From positions 1-16,195 of the forward strand of contig JAGWSE010000047.1 in assembly GCA_028869395.1 (NCBI GenBank): a stretch of DNA of 16,195 bases. Reading direction: 5' to 3'. A program made the translations under genes and the position numbers. Below, one piece after another: positions 4,737 to 11,404 of the stretch. This DNA comes from Alphaproteobacteria bacterium. GTDB taxonomy: Bacteria; Pseudomonadota; Alphaproteobacteria; Caulobacterales; Caulobacteraceae. The notes under the pieces are model-generated. The model was not told the origin of the DNA, did not search any database, and was given only the letters and a program-made list of their open reading frames with translations. Every line of letters begins with the position of its first letter. Position 1 is the first letter of the stretch.

Positions 4737-5341
4737 TGGCGGAGATGACCCGCAATCCGTCGCCGGCGAGCAAGGCCGACGACGAAGCCTTCAAGCGCGA
4801 GCTGGTCCAGCTCATCCCGCACCTGCGGGCTTTCGCCCGCACGCTGTGCGGCGATCCCGCGGCTGCGGACGACCTGGCCCAGGACGCGATGATGAAGGCG
4901 TGGGACGCCCGCGCGAGTTTCCAGATGGGCACCAACATGAAGGCGTGGACCTTCATGATCCTTCGCAACCAGTTCTATTCCGAGAAGCGCAGGTCCTGGC
5001 GTCAGAGCCAGCTTGACCAGGAGGCGGCGGAGCGGACGCTGGTGGCCGTGGACGATCCCGAAGCGCCCGTCGCGCTCGACGAGCTCCGCCAGGGTCTGGC
5101 CATGCTGCCGCCGGAGCAGCGTGAGGCGCTGATCCTCGTCGGAGCCGGCGGGTTCGCCTACGAAGAAGCCGCCGATATTTGCGGCTGCGCCGTGGGCACA
5201 GTGAAGAGCCGGGTGAGCCGCGCGCGCCGGGCGCTGCACGCCATCCTCGAGGGCGGCGAGTACGACCGCGACGGGGAGCCGGCCGGGGATGCGATGCGGT
5301 CTATCCTCGCCGATGCGGAGCGGCTAAGCACCGTCCGTTAG
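4736..5341 (+). CDS. ecfG: EcfG-family (ECF15) sigma factor of the general stress response
   Basis: This 201-residue ECF sigma factor directs RNA polymerase to GGAAC...CGTT promoters. Region 2 (about 24-88) includes FARTLCGDPAAADDLAQDAM and KAWTFMILRNQFYSEKRR, the -10-recognising and core-binding part. Region 4 (about 117-168) includes LPPEQREALILVGAGGFAYE and the helix-turn-helix GTVKSRVSRARRAL that reads the -35. It lacks sigma1.1 and sigma3, as expected for ECF. Its ATG overlaps the nepR TGA; an in-frame ATG nine bases later is an alternative. phyK follows after 17 bases. In Caulobacter this protein is called SigT. The seven matching promoters in the window are its predicted targets. Confidence 0.95.
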   Translation: MAEMTRNPSPASKADDEAFKRELVQLIPHLRAFARTLCGDPAAADDLAQDAMMKAWDARASFQMGTNMKAWTFMILRNQFYSEKRRSWRQSQLDQEAAERTLVAVDDPEAPVALDELRQGLAMLPPEQREALILVGAGGFAYEEAADICGCAVGTVKSRVSRARRALHAILEGGEYDRDGEPAGDAMRSILADAERLSTVR

Positions 5342-5347
5342 GGACGG
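5331..5347 (+). terminator. Small hairpin at the ecfG stop
   Basis: CCGTCC (5331-5336), loop GTTAG containing the stop codon, GGACGG (5342-5347). It sits between ecfG and the phyK start at 5359, has no T-tract, and may lower expression of phyK relative to ecfG rather than terminate. Confidence 0.3.
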
Positions 5348-5358
5348 AAACGCGCTTC

Positions 5359-7080
5359 ATGGCCGGCCTTCGCTGGGCATCCCTGAGCACGATCCGGGTG
5401 CGGTTGACCGCGGCGCTGGCCGCGGCCCTGCTGCCGGTCCTGCTGCTCGGCATTCTGCAGTCCGGGATCGCCTTCAACCGCGAGCGGGAGAACCTGCGCC
5501 ACAGCCTCGGCTTCGCCGCCGAGCGCAGCGCCGCCACGGCGCGCGCGCGTATGGAGGCCGCCGAGATCCTGCTGCAGACCCTGGCGCCGGGCTCGGTAGG
5601 CTTCCAATGCGCCCAGCGGCTCGCCGAGGTGACCCAGCGCATCCCCGGGTATGCGAACCTGATCCGCTTCGACAGCCGCGGGCGGGTCGCCTGTGCGGCG
5701 GGCGACGTCCCCAACGACGACCAGCGCGCCATGCGGCCCTGGTTCCAGGCCCTGGCGGCCGGACAGCCGCTGGTGGTCACCCGCGAAGCGGGATCGCCTT
5801 ACGCCCAGGAACCGGCGGTGCTCACGGCGATCCGCGCCACCGGCCCGGACGGCCGCTTCGACGGCGCGTTCGTGGCGGTCATCCGGCTGGCGAGCCTGGA
5901 GCCGTCCGCGACCGATCCCATCCTGCCGGCGCACTCCCAGGTCGCGCTCGCGGACGCCACGGGCAGGTACATCACTCAGACCAATCCGCAGGCGTTCACG
6001 GCCCTTCCAGGTCACTGGCGCGCGAAGATCCGCGAGCTCGGCTCCACGGTCTGGTACGACCGCGATGCGTCGGGCCAGCGGCGGGTCTTTTCGGCCGCTC
6101 CCGTGGTGGGCGAGGCCGTCTACGTGGTGCTGTCGGCCCGGTCGCCCGGCCTGATTTCCTGGGCCTGGCTCAATCCGCTGTCGGGAATCTTCTTCCCGCT
6201 GCTCACGTTTGCGCTGGCGCTGGCGGCGGTCACCGTCGTCACCGACCGCGTGGTGATCCGCTGGATCGCCTATCTGCAACGGATCGCGGCCCTGTATGCG
6301 CGCGGGCGGCTCAGCGTACGACCCATCCAGGCCGACCAGATGCCGCCGGAGATCCGCGAACTGGCGGAGACCCTGGAGGACATGGCCGACGCCATCGTCG
6401 GCCGCGACGCCTCGCTACGTGAAAACCTCGCCCAGAAGGATGCGCTGATGCGCGAAATCCATCACCGGGTGAAAAACAATCTGCAGGTCATTTCGTCCCT
6501 GCTCAACATGCAGCAGCGATCGCTCGCCGACCCCTCCGCGCGCGCCGCCATGAGCGACACGCGCCAGCGGATCACGGCGCTGGCCCTGATCTACCGCGCC
6601 CTCTATCAGGGTCCCGACCTGAAGCGCGTGGATCTCAGGCCCTTCCTGGAGGAGCTCACCGCCCAGCTCGTTGCCGGCGAAATGCTCCACGGACCGGCCG
6701 TCCGGACGGACCTTTCGGTGGACGCCCTGGTCATCGACCCGGACCGGCTCGCTCCGCTCGCGCTGTTCGCAGTCGAGGCGATCACCAACGCCCAGAAGCA
6801 TGCCTTCGCCGACCGGGGGGGTATCCTGACCGTGAACTTCACGGTGCGCGGCGAGGAGGCCGAGCTCGCGATCAGCGACGACGGCCAGGCGGCCGACGAC
6901 GCGCTCGTCTCTTCCGGCGTGGGACGAACTCTGATGACCGCCTTCGCCCGGCAACTGCGCGGGCGCGCCGAGCTGGTGCGCAACGCCGCAGGTGGCGTCA
7001 CGGCGAGGCTGGTGTTCCCCAATCCCGGCGTGCAGCCGGAGCAGCCGCAATCGGACGACGGGAACCAGGCCGCGGCCTAG
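5359..7080 (+). CDS. phyK: PhyK-type membrane sensor histidine kinase (HisKA_2/HWE class)
   Basis: This 573-residue kinase sits where PhyK, the kinase that controls PhyR phosphorylation, is found in Caulobacter. Transmembrane segments lie at about 16-39 and 274-296. Between them is a periplasmic sensor of about 230 residues with a Cache-like pattern (IRFDSRGRVACAAG, FVAVIRLASL). After a HAMP-like linker (297-350), the dimerisation and phosphorylation domain reads LMREIHHRVKNNLQVISSLL (363-382), with H368/H369 the phospho-acceptor region typical of HisKA_2. The ATPase domain has VEAITNAQKHAF (N477) and SDDG (506-509). The ATG at 5359 follows GGGACGGAAA. It is probably co-transcribed with nepR-ecfG. 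The signal sensed cannot be told. The 3' end carries the promoter of the entericidin gene. Confidence 0.9.
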   Translation: MAGLRWASLSTIRVRLTAALAAALLPVLLLGILQSGIAFNRERENLRHSLGFAAERSAATARARMEAAEILLQTLAPGSVGFQCAQRLAEVTQRIPGYANLIRFDSRGRVACAAGDVPNDDQRAMRPWFQALAAGQPLVVTREAGSPYAQEPAVLTAIRATGPDGRFDGAFVAVIRLASLEPSATDPILPAHSQVALADATGRYITQTNPQAFTALPGHWRAKIRELGSTVWYDRDASGQRRVFSAAPVVGEAVYVVLSARSPGLISWAWLNPLSGIFFPLLTFALALAAVTVVTDRVVIRWIAYLQRIAALYARGRLSVRPIQADQMPPEIRELAETLEDMADAIVGRDASLRENLAQKDALMREIHHRVKNNLQVISSLLNMQQRSLADPSARAAMSDTRQRITALALIYRALYQGPDLKRVDLRPFLEELTAQLVAGEMLHGPAVRTDLSVDALVIDPDRLAPLALFAVEAITNAQKHAFADRGGILTVNFTVRGEEAELAISDDGQAADDALVSSGVGRTLMTAFARQLRGRAELVRNAAGGVTARLVFPNPGVQPEQPQSDDGNQAAA

Positions 7081-7085
7081 GCGTT
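7061..7085 (+). promoter_or_regulatory. EcfG promoter of the entericidin gene, inside phyK's 3' end
   Basis: GGAAC (7061-7065), 16 bases, CGTT (7082-7085) is an exact consensus match spanning the phyK stop codon. The transcript should start near 7092, about 35 bases before the ATG at 7127. Confidence 0.8.
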
Positions 7086-7126
7086 CGGCGAACGCGACTC
7101 GCAAGAACCCCCGGGAGAAAACCGAT

Positions 7127-7270
7127 ATGCGCAAATTCGTGGTCTTGGCGGCCCTCGCGGCCAGCTTGGCGGTGGCGGCGTGCAACACCGTGAAGGGCGC
7201 TGGTCAGGACGTGTCGGCCGCCGGCAACGCCGTCTCGCAGACCGCACAGGATGCGAAGACCGGCCACTGA
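7127..7270 (+). CDS. Entericidin-family small lipoprotein
   Basis: This 47-residue protein has a lipoprotein signal with lipobox VAAC (Cys19), followed by NTVKGAGQDVSAAGNAVS, which matches the EcnA/EcnB entericidin pattern. Family members are tiny envelope lipoproteins linked to stress and stationary phase in enteric bacteria; in alphaproteobacteria they are frequent general-stress targets, but their action is unclear. The frame is open upstream into phyK, but the ATG at 7127 starts the signal peptide and is preceded by GGGAGAAAA. It has its own EcfG promoter and a good terminator. Confidence 0.9.
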   Translation: MRKFVVLAALAASLAVAACNTVKGAGQDVSAAGNAVSQTAQDAKTGH

Positions 7271-7298
7271 GCCGATCGCAACCGCGAGCAAGAACCAG

Positions 7299-7325
7299 GC
7301 CCCGTCGCGCAAGCGGCGGGGCTTT
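7299..7325. terminator. Intrinsic terminator between entericidin and cheR
   Basis: A 10-bp stem (7299-7308 with 7313-7322, one G-U pair) closed by a GCAA tetraloop is followed by TTTGTG. It lies 28 bases after the entericidin stop and just beyond the convergent cheR stop, so it probably serves both directions. Confidence 0.8.
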
Positions 7326-7330
7326 GTGCA

Positions 7331-8125
7331 TCAGGCGGCGCGGGCGACCCCGACAACAGCCTCGAACACACCGGCGCGACCCGGGATCGCCGCAAGTTCC
7401 GGCGCGGATTCGCTCGCGCCAAGAACCAGCCGACCCTCCGGTCTCAGCGCCTCGGACAGGTGGGCGAGAACGCGGACGCGGGCGGGCGCGAGCAGCGCGT
7501 CCAGAACGTGACGGCAGAGGATGAGGTCGAAAGCGCTGACGCCCGCCGGAATGTCCATGAGGTTCATGCGCCGCCAGCGGATCCGGCGGCGGACCGTCTC
7601 GGCGACGCGGAATCCATCGTCCGCATTTTCGAAGTGCCGAACGAGACGGCCGGCCGACAGCCCCTGCTGAACCTCGAGGGAGCTATAGATGCCGGTTTGC
7701 GCCTTCTCGACCTGGCGCTGGCTGAGGTCGGAGGCGAAGAGCTCGACCGCGCGCACGCCCCGCTCTTCCAGCAGCATGGCGAGCGAATAGATCTCCTGTC
7801 CGGCGCCGCAAGCCGCGCTCCAGACGCGCACGGGCGCCCCGGCCGCCGAGCGAGCCGCCAGATCATCGGCCAACGACTCGAGCACTGGGGGATCGCCGAA
7901 GAACCCGCAGGTGGCCGGCGCCAGGGACTCGACCACCGCCCAGACCAGCCGCTCTTCGCCGCGGTCGCGCACCGCGCGGATCAGATCCGAGACCGAGGCG
8001 AATCCCTCCCGCCGCGCGATTGCGCCCAGGCGGCTCTCCACCAGGAAACCGCGCTCCGTCTCAATGTCCAGGCCGGCGCGCGTCGCGCACAGGCCGGCCA
8101 CGAAATCCCGCTCCTTCGGCGTCAT
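7331..8125 (-). CDS. CheR-like methyltransferase, divergent active site
   Basis: This 264-residue protein has the CheR layout: an N-terminal helical domain (about 1-70, with FLVESRLGAIARREG) and a Rossmann SAM-dependent methyltransferase domain (about 75-264). The SAM motif reads WSAACGAGQEIYSLAM (102-117), and FDLILCRHVL (199-208) matches the FDLIFCRNVL motif. CheR proteins methylate glutamates of chemoreceptors. Several usual features are altered: the FFRD motif is FFGD (Gly77 replaces Arg), and CRNVLIYF is CRHVLDAL. Activity or substrate may therefore differ. No receptor, CheA or CheB is in the window. It overlaps the upstream cheY-like gene by four bases (ATGA), so the pair is translationally coupled. 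Confidence 0.88.
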   Translation of the reverse strand: MTPKERDFVAGLCATRAGLDIETERGFLVESRLGAIARREGFASVSDLIRAVRDRGEERLVWAVVESLAPATCGFFGDPPVLESLADDLAARSAAGAPVRVWSAACGAGQEIYSLAMLLEERGVRAVELFASDLSQRQVEKAQTGIYSSLEVQQGLSAGRLVRHFENADDGFRVAETVRRRIRWRRMNLMDIPAGVSAFDLILCRHVLDALLAPARVRVLAHLSEALRPEGRLVLGASESAPELAAIPGRAGVFEAVVGVARAA

Positions 8126-8487
8126 GCGATCCCTGCGGCGGCGAACTTGCCCATCACGATCCGGGCGTCGAACGGCTTTATGATGAACTCGTCGGCGCCG
8201 GCCTCCAGCGCCTCGCGGATGCGATCGATCTCCGTCTCGGCGGAACAGAAGACGACGCGAGGCGATTCGCCGCCGGGCTCCAGGCGCAGCCGGCGCAGGA
8301 ATTCCGGTCCGCTCATCACCGGCATATGCCAGTCGAGGAGGATGGCTTCCGGCATCGCCACGCGGCAGAAATTCAGTGCATCGGCGCCGTCGCCGGCTTC
8401 GGCCACCGCAAAGCCGAGATCCTCGAGGATGTGGCGCGCGACGGCGCGGATCACGCGACTATCGTCGACGACGAGGCAGGTCTTCAA
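8122..8487 (-). CDS. CheY-like single-domain response regulator
   Basis: This 121-residue stand-alone receiver has the acidic pair D8/D9 (LVVDDS), phospho-acceptor D52 (LLDWHMP), Ser82 at the Thr/Ser switch position and Lys104 (FIIKPFD), all canonical. With no output domain it must act by protein contact, like CheY or other single-domain regulators. The start is a TTG at 8487 giving MKTCLVVDDS, chosen because AAGGAG lies nine bases upstream and no ATG fits; the open frame upstream runs antisense into chpT. Its stop overlaps the CheR-like start. It lies 64 bases after chpT on the same strand. Whether it is a flagellar CheY or a partner of another kinase is not clear. Confidence 0.9.
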   Translation of the reverse strand: MKTCLVVDDSRVIRAVARHILEDLGFAVAEAGDGADALNFCRVAMPEAILLDWHMPVMSGPEFLRRLRLEPGGESPRVVFCSAETEIDRIREALEAGADEFIIKPFDARIVMGKFAAAGIA

Positions 8488-8496
8488 AGGCCAAGG

Positions 8497-8502
8497 CTCC
8501 TT
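8497..8502 (-). promoter_or_regulatory. Shine-Dalgarno that fixes the TTG start of the cheY-like gene
   Basis: AAGGAG on the minus strand, nine bases before the TTG at 8487. No ATG lies close to the first receiver strand. Confidence 0.65.
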
Positions 8503-8524
8503 CGCCCACCGGTTGTCGCCCGGG

Positions 8525-8532
8525 ATGGTTAA
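8525..8532 (-). promoter_or_regulatory. Possible CtrA half-site TTAACCAT
   Basis: On the minus strand the eight bases match the TTAACCAT form of the CtrA-binding motif. It lies between chpT and the cheY-like gene. The match is short, and a chance occurrence is possible. Confidence 0.3.
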
Positions 8533-8551
8533 GGAGCGGTGATGAACGCCC

Positions 8552-9229
8552 TCAGATCGGCGCGGTCGCGGCGAAGACCACGCGCTCCTCCGAAACGTCG
8601 ACGAACACCCGGCCCCCCGCGTCCTGGAGGAAGAGGTGGACGTAATAGCCCTGCACCCATTGCCCGTGGAGACCCTCGCCGAGCGGCTCACCCTGGAGCC
8701 CGCGCAATACCTCCGGCCGAAGGCGGGCGCGCGGACCGACGGCTTCCGCCGCGATGGCCACAGCCCCGGCTTCCTGAACCGCCCGGATGTGCGCGGTCCC
8801 CCCGGTCGGCAAGGCCGCGCCCGCCATCTGGGCGAGGTTGAGGAGCGCTCGGGCGGCGGGCTTGTTGACGGAGGTCGCCTCGACCTTCCACTCCAGCTCG
8901 GCGCGCATGTGGGCGAAGACGCCGCGAACCAGCTTCTCCAGTTCGCGCACGTCGAATGTTTCGGCCGAGGCGCTTGCGCCGAACGCGACGCGGCTGAACT
9001 GCAGGAGGTCGGCGAGCTTGCGCGCCGACGTGGCGATCAGCGACAGCGCCTCCTCCCGCATGTCCTGGGCGGATGGGTCTTCCAGCAGGTCGATCCCGGA
9101 GACGATGGCGCTCGCCGGGCTGATGAAGTCGTGGCACATGCGCGCAGCGAGATAGGCCGCGAGTTCCGCCGGACGCACCGCGGCGTGCGTGACGGCGGCA
9201 GGTTGGTCGGGGGCCGGCGTGTCGCTCAT
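8552..9229 (-). CDS. chpT: ChpT histidine phosphotransferase
   Basis: ChpT carries phosphate from the hybrid kinase CckA to CtrA and CpdR, controlling the alphaproteobacterial cell cycle. This 225-residue protein has the dimerisation helix LAARMCHDFISPASAIVSGI with His33, the same position as in the Caulobacter protein as I recall it, followed by DLLED. The C-terminal half is a degenerate ATPase-like fold without the G boxes, ending VFVDVSEERVVFAA, as expected for this family, which does not bind ATP. I chose the ATG at 9229 (MSDTPAPDQ), preceded by AAGG at eight bases, rather than the ATG at 9280, which adds unconserved-looking residues. It is divergent from cysQ and followed by the cheY-like and CheR-like genes. 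Confidence 0.93.
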   Translation of the reverse strand: MSDTPAPDQPAAVTHAAVRPAELAAYLAARMCHDFISPASAIVSGIDLLEDPSAQDMREEALSLIATSARKLADLLQFSRVAFGASASAETFDVRELEKLVRGVFAHMRAELEWKVEATSVNKPAARALLNLAQMAGAALPTGGTAHIRAVQEAGAVAIAAEAVGPRARLRPEVLRGLQGEPLGEGLHGQWVQGYYVHLFLQDAGGRVFVDVSEERVVFAATAPI

Positions 9230-9327
9230 GGGGGCGACCTTGGCGTGATTTGAGCCTTTGGAAAACGCCCGGGGGCCCATAAGAGAGCCGGCGACGTGGC
9301 GATTGGGCCAAGCGCCGGGGGATTTCG

Positions 9328-10086
9328 ATGAACAACGTGGGACCCCAACTCGCCGAGATCTGCGAGGCCGCCGCGAGGCTGATCCTGCCGCTCTGGCGTT
9401 CGGGACTTACCGTCACTCACAAGGCCGACGAGAGCCCGGTCACAGAAGCGGATCACCGGGCTGAAGCCCTTATCCTGGAGGAGCTTCGCCGGCGGTTTCC
9501 GGACACGCCGATCATCTCGGAGGAGGACGCCGCCCGATTTGGGACGCCCGATGCGATCGGATCCACGTTCTTCCTCGTGGACCCGCTGGACGGCACCAAG
9601 GCCTTCGTGCGCGGAGATCCGCACTTCACCGTCAACATCGGCCTGATCGAAAACGGCCGTCCGGTCGCAGGGGCGGTGGCCGCGCCCCCCACGGGCGAGG
9701 TGTGGTTCACCTCCGCTGGACGCGCGCTCAAGCGAGTCGGCGCCGGTGAGCCGAGCCCGGTTCACGTCAGGCCCTGGCCCGCGGGCGAGGCCGTCTGCCT
9801 GATCAGCCACACCATGAAAGAAGAGACCATCCAGGCGCTCGCCGCGCAGTACGGATTCCACAGGCGCCAGGCGATGGATTCCTCGATCAAGCTGTGCCGG
9901 ATCGCCGAGGGTGCGGCCGACATCTATCCGCGCCATGGCCCCACCATGGAATGGGACATCGCCGCGGGGCAGGCCGTGCTGGAGGCGGCAGGCGGACGGC
10001 TCACGACGACGGAGGGGCAGCCGTTCGTCTATGGCAAGGCGCAGGACGGCTTCCGGAACGGTTGGTTCGTCGCCCGCGGCGCCTGA
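9328..10086 (+). CDS. cysQ: 3'(2'),5'-bisphosphate nucleotidase CysQ
   Basis: CysQ is a Mg-dependent, Li-sensitive phosphatase that converts 3'-phosphoadenosine 5'-phosphate (PAP), a by-product of sulfate assimilation, to AMP. The 252-residue length fits. Inositol-monophosphatase-superfamily metal motifs are present: SPVTEADHRAE (36-46), IISEED (62-67), FFLVDPLDGTKAF (81-93, metal-binding D85 and D88), and later MEWDIAAGQAVLEAAGG near 208-224. The start is supported by a GGGGGATTT leader before the ATG. It is divergent from chpT over a 98-base gap and convergent with a small membrane protein gene. A related IMPase-family substrate cannot be excluded, but the motifs favour CysQ. Confidence 0.9.
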   Translation: MNNVGPQLAEICEAAARLILPLWRSGLTVTHKADESPVTEADHRAEALILEELRRRFPDTPIISEEDAARFGTPDAIGSTFFLVDPLDGTKAFVRGDPHFTVNIGLIENGRPVAGAVAAPPTGEVWFTSAGRALKRVGAGEPSPVHVRPWPAGEAVCLISHTMKEETIQALAAQYGFHRRQAMDSSIKLCRIAEGAADIYPRHGPTMEWDIAAGQAVLEAAGGRLTTTEGQPFVYGKAQDGFRNGWFVARGA

Positions 10087-10096
10087 GCCGAGAGGC

Positions 10097-10282
10097 CTAG
10101 ATGTGTTTAGGCAGGTTCCACTCGTCCGAGGCGGGGCCTGAGGATGCGGCCGCGGTCTGCAAGCCCTCGTGCGCGGCGGCGCGGCTGGGACGGCCCACGA
10201 CCAGATAGCCCAGGAAGCCTGAGACGAAGGCGATCGCCACCAGCCAGGCGAAGGGTTTCAGGAAGGACAGGACGCCGTTCAT
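10097..10282 (-). CDS. Small single-pass membrane protein of unknown function
   Basis: This 61-residue protein is not recognised. One transmembrane segment (about 8-29, FLKPFAWLVAIAFVSGFLGY) is followed by a tail that ends SDEWNLPKHI, whose compact charged and aromatic character looks conserved rather than random. I chose the ATG at 10282 because AAGGAG lies about eight bases upstream (reading AAGGAGCCGCCGA before ATG); an in-frame ATG at 10321 adds 13 polar residues without a better site. It converges on cysQ with a 10-base gap. No EcfG motif precedes it. Confidence 0.75.
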   Translation of the reverse strand: MNGVLSFLKPFAWLVAIAFVSGFLGYLVVGRPSRAAAHEGLQTAAASSGPASDEWNLPKHI

Positions 10283-10408
10283 TCGGCGGCTCCTTGAAAG
10301 CGTCTCACGCTGGGGGAACACCCAACACGATCCGCGGTTGCGGCAGCATCGCGAATTCGCCAGCCTTGGCCTTGCGATGCATCAAGGCGAGCCTCTTCGG
10401 GCTTCAAT

Positions 10409-10423
10409 TGAGAATCGCTATCA
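10409..10423. promoter_or_regulatory. Possible Fur box
   Basis: TGAGAATCGCTATCA matches the 7-1-7 Fur consensus TGATAATNATTATCA at 11 of 14 positions. It lies in the AT-richer part of the 256-base gap, 116 bases before the crotonase start and 127 bases from the divergent small gene. Nothing else recognisable is in this gap apart from a six-base-pair hairpin GCCTTG/CAAGGC near 10370-10390. Confidence 0.4.
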
Positions 10424-10538
10424 TTTCTCCGTGCTCGCGCGACGACGGCCACGGACGAAACCTCGGACAGCTACCGCGACCCGAGCTTTCCCTGTCCCTG
10501 CATCGGCGCGATGCTTCGCAAGAGCGAGGAGGATCGCC

Positions 10539-11363
10539 ATGGCGTATGAAGCGGGCGAGTACGAGACCATCACCTTGGAACGGCGCGGCCATGTCGCAGT
10601 CCTGACCCTGAACCGCCCGGATCGGCTGAACGCCATCGGCGCAGCGCTGCGGGACGAGGTGACGAACGCGGTCGGGGGGCTGAAAGCTGACGACGAAGTC
10701 CGCACCGTGGTGGTGACGGGCGCCGGCCGCGGGTTCTGCGCCGGCGCAGACCTGATGGGAACCGGTCCGGTTGCGACGGGCCGGATCGAAGAGCCCTCCA
10801 CTCAGCTCGGCCGCCTGGACGAGGAAGGCTGGGTCGGCCGCTGGGCCAAGATGTGGGCCGGCCTGGACAAGCCGGTGATCGGGGCGATCAACGGCGTCGC
10901 GGCAGGCGCGGGAATGTCGACCGCGCTGGCGTGCGATGTCCGGCTTGGCTCGCCGGCCGCCAGGTTCAAGAGCGTGTTCATCGAGCGGAGCCTGTCGCCC
11001 GACAGTGGGCTTTCGTACTTCCTGCCCCGGATCGTCGGCTACGCGGCCGCGGCCGACATCATCTTCACGAGCCGCACCATCGACGCCGAAGAAGCGCTCC
11101 GCATCGGGCTGCTGAACCGCATCGTGTCGGCTGAAAGCCTCCTCGACGAGGCGGTGGCTTACGCCGAACAGATGACGCAGTGGCCGCCCATGGCGCTCAG
11201 GATGTCCAAGCGCGTCCTGCAGCACTCGATCGATGCCGGCCTGGAAGAGGCGCTGCGATATGAGTCCGTGGGCCTTGGTTTCGCGCGCAAGGCGCCCAAC
11301 GACGTAAAGGAATCCCGCGCCGCGTTCCTGGAGAAGCGCAAAGGCGTCTACACCGGGACCTGA
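10539..11363 (+). CDS. Crotonase-superfamily enzyme, PaaG-like active site (annotated type: enoyl-CoA hydratase/isomerase)
   Basis: This 274-residue crotonase-fold protein binds acyl-CoA; the oxyanion-hole segments are GRGFCAGADL (63-72) and NGVAAGAG (118-125). The two glutamates of true enoyl-CoA hydratases are absent: by alignment to rat crotonase, E144 is Ser127 and E164 is Phe147. Instead it has SPDSGLSYFLPR, with Asp155 where PaaG-type isomerases keep their catalytic Asp. I therefore favour an isomerase of the PaaG kind (ring-1,2-epoxyphenylacetyl-CoA or other enoyl-CoA double-bond isomerisation) over a hydratase. The ATG at 10539 follows GAGGAGGA; the upstream open frame lacks protein character. 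gcdH follows after 41 bases, so the two are likely co-transcribed for acyl-CoA catabolism. Confidence 0.88.
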   Translation: MAYEAGEYETITLERRGHVAVLTLNRPDRLNAIGAALRDEVTNAVGGLKADDEVRTVVVTGAGRGFCAGADLMGTGPVATGRIEEPSTQLGRLDEEGWVGRWAKMWAGLDKPVIGAINGVAAGAGMSTALACDVRLGSPAARFKSVFIERSLSPDSGLSYFLPRIVGYAAAADIIFTSRTIDAEEALRIGLLNRIVSAESLLDEAVAYAEQMTQWPPMALRMSKRVLQHSIDAGLEEALRYESVGLGFARKAPNDVKESRAAFLEKRKGVYTGT

Positions 11364-11404
11364 TTTGCGGTCATAAGCCGCCCCAATCCTCGAGGAGATC
11401 CGAC

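Noticed and set aside
4322..5239. Upstream extension of the phyR frame to 572 residues
   Set aside because: It runs antisense through nepR and ecfG. Homology to PhyR begins exactly at the TTG at 4321, which has a strong ribosome-binding site.
10275..10340. EcfG promoter ahead of the crotonase gene
   Set aside because: GGAAC near 10315 is followed at 16 bases by GGTT, not CGTT, and the site is over 200 bases from the start; too weak to call.
10283..10538. An additional coding sequence upstream of the crotonase gene
   Set aside because: The frame continuing upstream to 10338 is Arg-rich without protein-like character, and the ATG at 10539 has an excellent ribosome-binding site.
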